From Burkholderia ubonensis subsp. mesacidophila (GTDB lineage Bacteria > Pseudomonadota > Gammaproteobacteria > Burkholderiales > Burkholderiaceae), in NCBI RefSeq assembly GCF_002097715.1, contig NZ_CP020739.1, positions 372,001 through 436,000 of the forward strand: a stretch of 64,000 nt of DNA, in the 5' to 3' direction. The notes beneath the pieces are model-generated. The model saw only the letters and a program-made list of their open reading frames with translations, searched no databases and had not been told where the DNA came from. A program made the translations under genes and the position numbers. This document shows positions 35,256 through 43,977 of this stretch, in pieces (within the stretch, counting starts at the first letter, position 1; each line of letters starts with the position of its first letter).

Positions 35256-36725
35256 TTGATTCAAACAACACTAATAGTATTGAAAGTGCGTGAGACCAGA
35301 GATTTACCGCTTGTCGTCGATCTCGACGGCACGCTGACAACAACCGACACGCTGGCCGAATCCGTGATCCGTGCCGTCCGGCGCAAGCCGGCGAGCCTGC
35401 TGCGATTTCCGTTCTGGCTCGCCAGCGGCCGCAGCACGTTCAAGGCCAGGATTGCCGAGCAGGCCGATCTGCGCGTCGAGCATTTGCCTTATCGGGAGCC
35501 GTTGGTCGAATATCTCGAACAGGAGCAGCAGCGAGGCCGCAAGATCATCCTCGCGACGGCCGCGCATCGCTCGATTGCGGAACGCGTCGGCGAGCATCTT
35601 GACCTGTTCGACGAAGTCATCGCGACCGATGGCGAGACCAACCTGAAAGGCGAAGCGAAACTGGCGAGCATTCGCAAGCACGTCGGCGAGCGTTTCGTCT
35701 ATGCGGGCGACAGCAAGGCCGATCTTCCTGTCTGGGCCGCGGCGCAGGGCGCGATTCTCGCGGGCGCCGCACCGGCCGTGACCGCGACGATCCGCGACAC
35801 CGTTCGCGTCGAACGCGAATTCACGAACGAGTGCGTCAACGTCGCGACCTGGTGCAAGGCGCTGCGCGTGCATCAATGGCTGAAGAACCTGTTGCTGTTC
35901 GTGCCGTTGCTCACGGCGTTCGCATTCTTCGACGCCGACAAGATCCGGACATTGGTGCTGGCGTTTTTCGCGCTGTCCCTTGGCGCGTCCGCGACCTACA
36001 TCGTCAACGATCTGTGGGATCTCGACAACGACCGCCGTCATCCGCGCAAGCGCAATCGCCCGTTCGCGAAAGGCACGCTGTCGATCGCGCAGGGGATAGG
36101 CGGCTGCGCCGTCCTGCTGACGCTGGCATTGGCGCTCGCCTGCGCGGTGTCGGCGCAATTCGCGGGGATGTTCGCCCTGTATCTGATGCTGACCTCCGCG
36201 TACAGCTGGCGGCTGAAGTCGATCGTGCTGCTCGACGTCATCGTGCTGTCGCTGCTGTACACGCTGCGCATCGTCGCCGGCGCCGTGGCGGTCGGCATCG
36301 CCGTGAGCCACTGGCTGCTCGCGTTCTCGGTCCTCACGTTCCTGAGCCTCGCGCTCGTCAAGCGCTGTTCGGAGCTCGTGCTGCTGCGGCAGAGCGACAA
36401 GCGCGAATCCGCCGGCCGCGACTACCGGGTCGGCGACCTCGAAGTGCTGTGGCCGTTCGGCATCGGCGCATCGCTGGCCGCGGTGGTCGTGTTCGGACTC
36501 TTCATCAACGCCCCCGAAACGGCTGCGCGCTATGCGTCACCGCAATTGCTCTGGCTCGTGCAGATCGCGATGATCTATCTGTTCGGCCGGCTGTGGGTCA
36601 CGACGGTGCGTGGGGCGATGCACGACGACCCGATCGTGCACCTGCTCGAGAATCGCGGCAGCCTCGGGGTGCTGCTCGTGATGGTGACAATCGTGCTGGC
36701 TGCGCATTTCCTGCCGATCCTGTAA
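35256..36725 (+). CDS. HAD-phosphatase/UbiA prenyltransferase fusion
   Basis: This 489-residue protein has an N-terminal HAD domain (DLDGTLTTTDT near residue 22, ATAAHRSIA, YAGDSKADLPVW) and a C-terminal UbiA-type domain of about nine helices from residue 200 with the Asp-rich loop NDLWDLDND and a second Asp pair. UbiA relatives of this fused type resemble decaprenyl-phosphate phosphoribosyltransferase of mycobacteria, which moves a phosphoribosyl group onto a polyprenyl phosphate; the HAD part would then remove a phosphate. The start is uncertain: TTG at 35256 and 35280 and GTG at 35286 are all in frame. Two membrane protein genes follow in a likely operon. Confidence 0.8.
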   Translation: MIQTTLIVLKVRETRDLPLVVDLDGTLTTTDTLAESVIRAVRRKPASLLRFPFWLASGRSTFKARIAEQADLRVEHLPYREPLVEYLEQEQQRGRKIILATAAHRSIAERVGEHLDLFDEVIATDGETNLKGEAKLASIRKHVGERFVYAGDSKADLPVWAAAQGAILAGAAPAVTATIRDTVRVEREFTNECVNVATWCKALRVHQWLKNLLLFVPLLTAFAFFDADKIRTLVLAFFALSLGASATYIVNDLWDLDNDRRHPRKRNRPFAKGTLSIAQGIGGCAVLLTLALALACAVSAQFAGMFALYLMLTSAYSWRLKSIVLLDVIVLSLLYTLRIVAGAVAVGIAVSHWLLAFSVLTFLSLALVKRCSELVLLRQSDKRESAGRDYRVGDLEVLWPFGIGASLAAVVVFGLFINAPETAARYASPQLLWLVQIAMIYLFGRLWVTTVRGAMHDDPIVHLLENRGSLGVLLVMVTIVLAAHFLPIL

Positions 36726-36743
36726 GTGGAACATTCAATACCC

Positions 36744-37913
36744 ATGACGGAAAAGAATCGAAAAAGAGTCGCGGCGTTCTGCCGTTTCGCGATCGTCTAC
36801 GTGATGCTGTTCATCTGCGCAGGCAACATCACCAACAGCATGCTGCTGAAATGGGGGTTCCGCGACGACCAGGGCGGGGAATTTGCGACCAGCTACAGCC
36901 TGGTCGGCATGATGAACGGCGACGCCCCGAAGCCCTTCGTCTATCGCTCGTCGTTTCCGAAGGCCGCGAAATGGCTGGCCGAGCGGCTCGATCCGGACAA
37001 GCAGCAGAAAATCTACCGGTCGATCACGCGCCACGATTCGCTGCGCAATGCCTATTTCACGGGCGTGCCGAGCGAGTACTGGACGCCGGTGGTCGCGATC
37101 ACCTATCACCTGACCTACATCGCGATCGTGTTGTCGGCGCTGTTCGCGCTGCTGCTGGTCTACAAGCTCGCGCGCCTGCACGGACTGAGTTTCGGTCAGT
37201 CGGTCGGCTTTCTTGCCGCATTCAGCTTCATCTATCCGCTGACGTTCCAGCAAGGCGGGTACTACTACGATTTCTTCGAGATTCTCGGTGCGCTCGGTGC
37301 GTGCTATTTCCTGCTGCGGCAGCGCATGGTGGCGTGCACGTTGCTGATCGCGATCTTCTCGCTGAACAAGGAAACGTTCTTCCTCGTGCCGCTCGCGCTG
37401 TTCTTCCTGCATGACAGCGACGTCGCGCTGTCGAAGCGGTTCGGCTGGCTCGCGGTGCAGCTCGCGATCTGCTTCGCGACGCGCCACTTCATCATGCGCG
37501 GCTATGCCGCCAATGACGGGGACTTCGTCGCCTTCCAGTTGTGGAGCAACCTGAAATTCTGGGTGAATCCGGCGTCGTACCTGTCGTTCTACAACCTGAT
37601 CGGCAAGGGGATTTTCACGCCGAGCCTGGAGAATCCGCTGATGCTGGTGCCGCTCGCAGTGTTCTTCCGCGCGGCGTGGCGCAATACGCCGGCGCGCTAT
37701 CGCCGGTATTTCTTCGCGGCATTCGTTCCGGTGGTGCCGCTGTTCATGCTCTTCGGTTGCCGCGACGAGGCACGCAATTTCTCGGTCGTGTTTCCGGCAA
37801 TCGTCCTGATCGCGCTGCACGGCGCGACCCGCTTCGACGCGATCTTCGGCGGCCGCGCAGCGGCCGACACGCCGCGCGTGCCCGGCGTTGCCGAAGCACG
37901 GGAGACCGCATGA
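36744..37913 (+). CDS. Polytopic membrane protein of unknown function (glycosyltransferase-like context)
   Basis: This 389-residue protein has about nine predicted helices. Its large first periplasmic stretch (residues 28-95) and the helix pattern resemble GT-C-fold or lipid-carrier-linked membrane enzymes, but I see no catalytic motif that I can name, so this is not a function call. ATG at 36744 (MTEKNRK) was chosen over a GTG six codons earlier. It lies 18 bases after the HAD-UbiA gene and overlaps the SMR-like gene (ATGA), which shows one operon. Confidence 0.65.
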   Translation: MTEKNRKRVAAFCRFAIVYVMLFICAGNITNSMLLKWGFRDDQGGEFATSYSLVGMMNGDAPKPFVYRSSFPKAAKWLAERLDPDKQQKIYRSITRHDSLRNAYFTGVPSEYWTPVVAITYHLTYIAIVLSALFALLLVYKLARLHGLSFGQSVGFLAAFSFIYPLTFQQGGYYYDFFEILGALGACYFLLRQRMVACTLLIAIFSLNKETFFLVPLALFFLHDSDVALSKRFGWLAVQLAICFATRHFIMRGYAANDGDFVAFQLWSNLKFWVNPASYLSFYNLIGKGIFTPSLENPLMLVPLAVFFRAAWRNTPARYRRYFFAAFVPVVPLFMLFGCRDEARNFSVVFPAIVLIALHGATRFDAIFGGRAAADTPRVPGVAEARETA

Positions 37914-38251
37914 TGAACTGGCTGATTCTTGCCGCAAGCGGTGCGTTCGGCGGACTGGCCAGCGTGCTGCTGCGCGTCGCCGCGGTGCAGGGCGCGGCGG
38001 CCGCCTCTTCGGCGCTGTTGCCGTGGGTGCTGCGCGGCGCGGCGATCGGCGCATACGGCGTCGGGTTCGTGTTGTACGCGTTCGCGCTGCGCAAGGCGAA
38101 TCTGAGTGTCGCTTATCCGTTGATGGTCGCGATTTCGATTCTTGTCGTGCTCGGCTTCACGGCGGTGCATGAACATGTGCTGCGTCCGACCCAGGTGGTG
38201 GGCGCGCTGGTCATTCTCGCCGGTATCTGGATGGTGACCCGGTCTGCGTAA
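37910..38251 (+). CDS. SMR/EamA-like small membrane transporter
   Basis: This 113-residue protein has four predicted helices. Gly/Ala-rich helix 1 (LAASGAFGGLASVLLR) and the final VVGALVILAGIWMV are typical of small multidrug resistance-like and ArnE/ArnF-type undecaprenyl-phosphate sugar flippase proteins. The start ATGATG overlaps the stop of the upstream membrane gene (ATGA). Together with a UbiA transferase it suggests transport of a polyprenyl-linked molecule. A Glu14 equivalent needed for cation export in EmrE is not evident. Confidence 0.72.
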   Translation: MMNWLILAASGAFGGLASVLLRVAAVQGAAAASSALLPWVLRGAAIGAYGVGFVLYAFALRKANLSVAYPLMVAISILVVLGFTAVHEHVLRPTQVVGALVILAGIWMVTRSA

Positions 38252-38808
38252 GGCAAGCAACGGTAGGGTGGGCAGCGCGCGGGTGTCTGCATGACCGGGC
38301 GCGCGCTGCCACCCGTGGCGCGCGACTCGGATGCGGCGCACTGCCCGTCATCTGCGCATCGACATCCACTGCACACACTTCATTCGAAAAGCCCACCGTA
38401 TGGGGGCGAAGTCTGTCGACCGTGACTGCAGCTCCCGCCGTCAGTCCGACATTCACGAGAAAGCCTCGCCATAATTACAAAAAATAATAAGCCTTATGAA
38501 ATCATATGATATGGACAAAATTAAAATAAGGATGTAGATTTTATTTGCGCCATTCCGGCAAATTAAAAGGCCTGTTACGCGGCGCCACATCATCGATAAA
38601 AATTAAATAAAGAATTAAAATCGATCAATTCGGCACCCGACTCCCTGAGAACAAAAAAGAGGGCGCGCCGGAAGCCTCTTCCACACGACGTCCTCGCAAT
38701 TCGCTTAATTCGCCCGGCATAATTTCATGCAAGCTGAGGGGCGCCTCGACGTTCGACAGATATTTCGAATCTCAGAAAAATCATCCATAAATTCAAAAGG
38801 GGATTCAA
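38252..38808. other. AT-rich promoter interval upstream of the secreted protease
   Basis: This 557-base interval has no supported gene. From 38470 to 38640 it is strongly AT-rich against a high-GC background, typical of silenced or horizontally acquired promoters. A minus-strand hairpin with AAGAGG and CCTCTT arms at 38657-38680 is followed, in that orientation, by a T-run, so it looks like an intrinsic terminator for a minus-strand transcript. Confidence 0.4.
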
Positions 38809-39951
38809 ATGAACGGTTTGTTCAGGAAGGTCGCTTTTGCTGCGGCTGGTTCGCTGATCTCGACCGGCGCCGTTGCCCAGCAAATCACGGCAAAAGGAGA
38901 GGTGACGCAGGTCACGTTACCGGAGCACGGCCTGCAAGTTGCCGCGATCGATTTCAAGAACGCTCTGCCGATGCCGCTGCCGAGGCCGGTCGTGGCGCCG
39001 CCCTCCGTGATGGATGCGCTGATGTACAACGCCAGACCGGCTCTTGGCGTGCCGGGTTACGCGCGAGGCGGCACGGGAGACGGCAAGCAAAGGCCGGTCC
39101 AACTGGTGGCGCCCGTCGATTTGAGTCAGGCCGGGGTCCAGCCGCAGGAATTCGGATCGTCGAATCAACCGTACACCACCAGCCAAGTGAATGCAAACGG
39201 CGACAATACGCAGTATTACTATCCGTTCCGCGCGGCCGGCAAGCTGTTTTTCAACATCGGCTCGTCGACCTACCTGTGCTCTGCATCCCTTATCAAACCG
39301 GGAGTGGTCGTCACGGCCGCGCACTGCGTGGCGAATTTCGGTCAGCGGCAGTTCTACTCGAACTGGGTATTCGTTCCCGCCTATAACAACGGGGCCGCGC
39401 CCTATGGCACGTGGAACGCGGCATCCGCCACGGTCCCGACGTCCTACTACAACGGCACCGATCCATGCGCCGTCGCCGGCGTCGTCTGCCAGGACGATGT
39501 GGCCGTGATCGTGCTGGCCCCGCAGGGCGGATCGTATGCGGGCAATCGCGCCGGATGGTTCGGCTATGGATGGAACGGCTATGGCTACAATCCGTCGGGA
39601 CTCGCGCTGATCGACCAGCTCGGCTACCCGGTGTCTCTGGATAGCGGCGTCCTCATGGAGCGCAACGAATCGCAAGGATTCGTGTCCTCCGGCAACTCGA
39701 ACAACACGATCATCGGATCGCTGATGACCGGGGGTTCGAGCGGCGGCCCGTGGCTCGTCAATCTTGGCATGCAGCCGGCACTCAACGGCACGGGCTTCGG
39801 CAATGCGGCCGCGCACAATACCGTGGTCGGCGTAACGAGCTGGGGCTATACGGATACGACGGTGAAACAGCAAGGCGCGTCGTCGTTCACGAGCGGCAAC
39901 ATCGTGATGCTCGTGAATACCGTGTGCACCAGCACGCCGGCAGCTTGTTGA
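38809..39951 (+). CDS. Secreted trypsin-like serine protease
   Basis: This 380-residue protein has a Sec signal peptide (MNGLFRKVAFAAAGSLISTG, cleavage near AVAQ at residue 24) and a trypsin-like (S1-type) domain after a proline-rich propeptide-like stretch of about 110 residues. The triad is visible: His172 in VTAAHC, Asp230 in CQDDVAV, and Ser311 in GGSSGGPW. The middle is Tyr/Gly/Asn-rich. AAGGGGA precedes the ATG, which fixes the start. An AT-rich promoter precedes the gene. It is probably exported; its substrate and activation are unknown. Confidence 0.88.
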   Translation: MNGLFRKVAFAAAGSLISTGAVAQQITAKGEVTQVTLPEHGLQVAAIDFKNALPMPLPRPVVAPPSVMDALMYNARPALGVPGYARGGTGDGKQRPVQLVAPVDLSQAGVQPQEFGSSNQPYTTSQVNANGDNTQYYYPFRAAGKLFFNIGSSTYLCSASLIKPGVVVTAAHCVANFGQRQFYSNWVFVPAYNNGAAPYGTWNAASATVPTSYYNGTDPCAVAGVVCQDDVAVIVLAPQGGSYAGNRAGWFGYGWNGYGYNPSGLALIDQLGYPVSLDSGVLMERNESQGFVSSGNSNNTIIGSLMTGGSSGGPWLVNLGMQPALNGTGFGNAAAHNTVVGVTSWGYTDTTVKQQGASSFTSGNIVMLVNTVCTSTPAAC

Positions 39952-40577
39952 GCGCAGTCCCGCGGAGTGCGCCGCGCGTGGTCTCGCGTTCGTCGTGCAG
40001 AGGCACGGCGGTACGGGCCGCTTCCCGCGGCGCATCCTCTCGGCGGTTCCGCATCAGGATGACAGTCTGCCCCGGCGAACTGCCCGACGGGCGGGTGAAT
40101 CGTCATCGATACGCAAGCGAATCCTCGAAGCAATCGCGTCGATCGAACACGCAATCACGAATAATCGATCGACCCGATACACGTATCCGGTAACCCGCGT
40201 TCCCGGTCATAAAAAAATGACGTCAGCCGGATTGCAGATGCATGATGCGGCAAGCAGGGCGTGCTACGCTTTGACATGTCGTTTGCGAATATTTCGCGCC
40301 GCTCGAAAATTACATGGATGATTCAATCAAATGCGCTGCGCGCCGATAATGCGGAAAGCATCGGCAATGGATGCGACCCCAGATGAATGAAGGGCGAGCG
40401 GCGGATTTCATAGAACGACGATACCGGCTGCCGCACTGAAGGCGAAGGCCGCCGGTATAAAGTCGCGGAAAAAAATATTGTCTCCGGGGTGAAGCTCATG
40501 GCGTGGCAATGTGCATTCCGTCGCCGGTTGTCGGCGCTGAAGTCAGATATCCCGTCAAAGCACGCCGGAGCGCAACG
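39952..40577. other. Intergenic interval
   Basis: About 620 bases with no supported gene. It is AT-richer than the surroundings near 40130-40340. The end of the interval carries the start of the degraded sigma-54 activator remnant. Confidence 0.35.
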
Positions 40578-40965
40578 ATGAATGCGCCGCGCGGTGCATT
40601 ACCGCTTGGCGCGCAAAGTGTCGGATCGGCACCGCGCCCGCTCTCCGAATCCATGCTCGTCGGCCAGTCGCCGGCGCTCCTGCAGTTGATCCAGATGGTC
40701 GACCGCGTCGCGCCGACGCGCCATGACAACAAGAGCGCGGCGGCCGCGCTGCCGGGCGTCAGCCGCAAGTTCGTCGAGCGCCGGCTGAAGGCGCGGGCCG
40801 CCCGTCACGCCGGGCGCACATACGTTGCGGTTCCAGGGCATCGCCGACGCGGCCGTGCCGCTGACGGTAGGCGACACCTTCTGGTACAGCACCGGCAACA
40901 TGCTCAACCCGGTCGATCCTTGCGCGCTCGGCATGCCGCGCCGTCGGCCATCTCTAGCGAGGTCG
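40578..40965 (+). pseudogene. Remnant of a sigma-54-dependent activator plus a second gene fragment
   Basis: The plus frame from the ATG at 40578 reads MLVGQSPALLQLIQMVDRVA, the start of the sigma-54 AAA+ domain, then jumps to NKSAAAALPGVSRKFVERRL, the Fis-type DNA-binding end of the same family. The Walker and GAFTGA regions, about 300 residues, are missing, so an in-frame internal deletion is the simplest reading. From about 40835 another frame reads RFQGIADAAVPLTVGDTFWY, a fragment of an unknown protein. Neither piece looks functional. The locus is probably a deletion scar. Confidence 0.65.
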
Positions 40966-40969
40966 CACA

Positions 40970-42748
40970 ATGAAAGTTCACTACGAAGTCACGCTTGATC
41001 CGGCGCGCCACGAACTGGGCGTCGAACTCACGATCGACGGCGTACCGCCCGGCGAGCTGGTGCTGGCGACGCCGACCTGGGTGCCCGGCGACTACGCTTT
41101 CGAGCCGTACGGCCGCGATGTGTTCGACGTTCGTGCGACAGACGGGGCGACCGGCGCGGCACTCGACGTGCATCGCCGCGGCTGGCCCGCCTACACGGTC
41201 AAGGTGCCGGCGCGGGGCGCATCGGACGGCAGGGTGACGATCCGCTATCGCGCCGCGGCCGCTTCGGTCGATATGAGCGAGGCATGCGGCGTGCTCGGCG
41301 ACCTGAACGGCGTGCTGCTCGGCACACGGTATCTGCGGGTGACCGCGCACGACGGCCGCTGTACGGTGCGCTATCACGTGCCCGACGGGTGGGCGATCCA
41401 TCACCCGTCGGGCGCGACGGCGCTGCCCGACAGGAACTGGGAATACGATGGCTATGCGCGCTTGCTCGATACGCCCGTCTCGGTCGGACGCTTCGACACG
41501 ATCACGCGCGAGGTGCGCGGCACGCCGTTCCATCATGTGTTCCTGACGCGCGCGCAGGGTTTCGACGCGAACGTCGGCAGGTTCGTCGACGATCTGTGCA
41601 AGATCGCCGACGTGTATCACGACATCTTCGGCGGCTTCCCGTTCGAGGACTATACGTACGTGCTGTCGTTCAATCCGAACGACGCGTGGGGGCTCGAGCA
41701 TCTGACGAGCACCATGGTCGGGCTCGATCCGTCGACCTTCTACGACAGCGATCAGTACAACGTCAGCCTGCGGGTCTGCGCGCACGAGCTGTTTCATGCG
41801 TGGAACGTCCGCCGCCTGCGGCCAGCGACGCTCGGCCACCTCGACTTTGAACACGGCAGTTTCAGCGAGGGCTTGTGGGTCGCGGAGGGCTTCACGCGCT
41901 ATTACGAATTCCTGTCCTGTACGCGCACCGCCGTCTACACGCCGGCGCAGTTCCTGAGCGCGGTTGCCGGCTACTACACGCACCTGGCCGCGCTGCCGGC
42001 CTATCGCCACGTGAGTCCAGCCGACGCGTCGGCGGCGTCCTACCTCAATCACAACAAGTATCCGGGCCGCGCCAACAGCGCGATCGACTATTACGACGCG
42101 GGGATGGTGATCGCATTCGAACTGGATGCGGCGCTGCGCGTCGACACCGACGGCGCGCAATCGCTCGACACCGTGTTCGCCGCGTTCTACGAGGCTTTCG
42201 TGGGCAAGGGCGCGGGTTACACCATCGACGACATCTGCGATTTCTTCGAGCGCTGCCAGCCCGGCCTCGGCAATCGAATGAGGACGAAGGCCGTCGAGCC
42301 GGCGAGGCTCGCGCTGCCCGAAAGTTTGCGCGCGCTCGGCTTCGACGTCAGTGAAGGGCAGGTGCCGTATTTCGGCGTGATTCTCGCGGGCGACGCCGGA
42401 CCCGCCGTCTACAGCGTCCTCGACGGCAGCCCGGCCAGCCGCAGCGGGCTCGCGGCCGAGGACACGATCGTCGCCGTCGACGCCTACCCGTTCTCGCTGG
42501 AAGCGCTGAACGGCGCCGTCCGGCAGGGCGCCGACGTCACGCTCGACGTGCTGCGCGGCAACCAGTCCCGTCGTTACACGATCCGGCCCGGCGAACGGAC
42601 CACGCTGGTGGGCCTTCGCTGGACCGGCACCGCACGTCAGGCCGCGTTGATCTCGCAATGGCTGAACCAGCCGTTCGCGCCGGCGGCGGGCCAGTCCATC
42701 CCGCTCGATTTCTACGAGAACTTCCACGGCATCGAGACCGTGATCTGA
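40970..42748 (+). CDS. M61-family metallopeptidase with PDZ domain
   Basis: This 592-residue protein has an N-terminal beta-rich M61 domain, the zinc motif HELFH at 272-276 inside CAHELFHAWNVRRLRP, the downstream Glu in SEGLWVAEGF, and a C-terminal PDZ domain (about 470-560). Members are glycyl aminopeptidases. No signal peptide is visible, so it is cytoplasmic, unlike many M61 relatives that are exported. The start ATG overlaps the 3' end of the upstream remnant. No operon partner other than the damaged small gene downstream. Confidence 0.88.
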   Translation: MKVHYEVTLDPARHELGVELTIDGVPPGELVLATPTWVPGDYAFEPYGRDVFDVRATDGATGAALDVHRRGWPAYTVKVPARGASDGRVTIRYRAAAASVDMSEACGVLGDLNGVLLGTRYLRVTAHDGRCTVRYHVPDGWAIHHPSGATALPDRNWEYDGYARLLDTPVSVGRFDTITREVRGTPFHHVFLTRAQGFDANVGRFVDDLCKIADVYHDIFGGFPFEDYTYVLSFNPNDAWGLEHLTSTMVGLDPSTFYDSDQYNVSLRVCAHELFHAWNVRRLRPATLGHLDFEHGSFSEGLWVAEGFTRYYEFLSCTRTAVYTPAQFLSAVAGYYTHLAALPAYRHVSPADASAASYLNHNKYPGRANSAIDYYDAGMVIAFELDAALRVDTDGAQSLDTVFAAFYEAFVGKGAGYTIDDICDFFERCQPGLGNRMRTKAVEPARLALPESLRALGFDVSEGQVPYFGVILAGDAGPAVYSVLDGSPASRSGLAAEDTIVAVDAYPFSLEALNGAVRQGADVTLDVLRGNQSRRYTIRPGERTTLVGLRWTGTARQAALISQWLNQPFAPAAGQSIPLDFYENFHGIETVI

Positions 42749-42768
42749 ACCGCATCGAGGACAACCAC

Positions 42769-43074
42769 ATGGTGACAAGCGAGCAGATCGAACAGATCTG
42801 CTCGCAACTTCAGCCGCATTTCGTTCGGACTGCGGCCGATTCGCGACGGGTTCGCCGACCTGACGCGCGGCTGCCGGATCGAGGCCGTGTTCGAGGCGAC
42901 GGAGATTCACGTGTCGGGACAGGTCGGCTCCGCCGCGCTGCTCGGCACCCTGACGATCGTGTTCGACAACGGCGATCCGACGCAGGTCGTGCATTCGCGC
43001 GAGATTGGGAGTTTCGTGAAGAGGGCGGGACGACGAAGATCAGCCGGATGCTGTGGAACAAAGCGCCATCGTGA
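42769..43074 (+). pseudogene. Small gene with two compensating frameshifts
   Basis: From the ATG at 42769 the first frame reads MVTSEQIEQICSQLQPHFV. The meaningful reading then moves to another frame (GLRPIRDGFADLTRGCRIE and VSGQVGSAALLGTLTIVFD), and returns to the first frame for EEGGTTKISRMLWNKAPS with a stop at 43074. A composite of about 100 residues looks like one ancestral protein with an indel near 42840 and a compensating indel near 43015. The alternatives are sequencing or assembly errors. I do not recognise the family. It follows the M61 gene by 20 bases. Confidence 0.65.
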
Positions 43075-43186
43075 GCGGTGCCGGCGCGTAGCGCGTGGCA
43101 AACATCGAAGTCGCCGAGCCTCGCGGGGAGCGGCTCGGCGGCCGGTTCTGCACCGGATGCGTCGGCGCGCTACGCCAAAGCCGCAA

Positions 43187-43624
43187 TCAGTAGCCGTAGT
43201 AGCGGTAGTAGTCGTAGTCGTCGTCGCGATGGTGACGACGCTGCTTGTAGCGACGCTCGCCGCGATCGTTGTCGCGGTTGCGCGAGTTGCGATCGAGGTT
43301 GCCGCCGACTGCCGCGCCGAGGAGGCCGCCCGAGCGGCCCCCCATCGCTTGACCCGCCACGGTGCCGGCGCCGCCCCCGAGCGCGCCGCCGATGATCGCG
43401 CCTGTCTGCTCGTCACGCTCCGCCGTTACCGCACCGCCGGCGCCGCCGCCTGTCGCGCCGCCGATCACCGCGCCGGTGCGGCCGCCGAGCGCGTCGCCGA
43501 CCGCCGCGCCGGCGACCCCGCCGAGCGTGCCGCCAATCGCATTGTTCAAAGCGTCAGCCGCTGCCGGCAGTGCAGTCGCGCCGGCGAGCGCGACGACGAG
43601 GGTAGGGACGATCTTCTTCCACAT
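43187..43624 (-). CDS. Glycine-zipper outer-membrane-type protein
   Basis: This 145-residue protein has a signal peptide (MWKKIVPTLVVALAGATALP, cleavage near AAA) and a long series of glycine-zipper repeats (GGTLGGVAGAAVGDALGGR, AVIGGATGGGAGGAV, AIIGGALGGGAGTVAG) that can form membrane-inserting helices, followed by a basic Arg/Asp tail ending in a Tyr run (DYDYYRYYGY). It resembles YMGG/glycine-zipper 2TM proteins. It probably sits in the cell envelope. ATG at 43624 was chosen because it starts the signal peptide. Confidence 0.82.
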   Translation of the reverse strand: MWKKIVPTLVVALAGATALPAAADALNNAIGGTLGGVAGAAVGDALGGRTGAVIGGATGGGAGGAVTAERDEQTGAIIGGALGGGAGTVAGQAMGGRSGGLLGAAVGGNLDRNSRNRDNDRGERRYKQRRHHRDDDYDYYRYYGY

Positions 43625-43977
43625 GCCCGGGTTCTTCCATGTTCGCAATCTGTTGTCGAGGGTTGGTTATGGCAGGGCGCCTGAATCGATCCGCGTCGAT
43701 TCGAGCCGTGTGCTGGGTGCTGGGTGTTGGACACGTACATTTCACTTTGCTTTCGGCGAAAAATAGCCCCGGCCCCGGCGCTGGCTTCTTCATTGTCATA
43801 ACAAGACAAGATGTTTGCGCGTCGGGAAGGCAGGGATTGCGCGGAACCAGAACGTTGCCGCCCGGCGAATTTTCCTCGCGAAGTGATTGCACGTCGCGTG
43901 TGAATAATGGTCTGATTTGGGTGTCGAGCAGCTTCCTGCGAGGCTCGAATTGATTTGAAATTTCCACCAAGCGACAC

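Noticed and set aside
38657..38680. Hairpin read as a plus-strand terminator for the SMR-like gene
   Set aside because: The T-run follows the stem only on the minus strand, and the hairpin lies 400 bases after the plus-strand stop.
43191..43226. Short GTA/GTC tandem repeat on the plus strand
   Set aside because: It is the coding sequence of the Tyr-rich tail (DYDYYRYYGY) of the glycine-zipper protein on the minus strand, not a separate repeat element.
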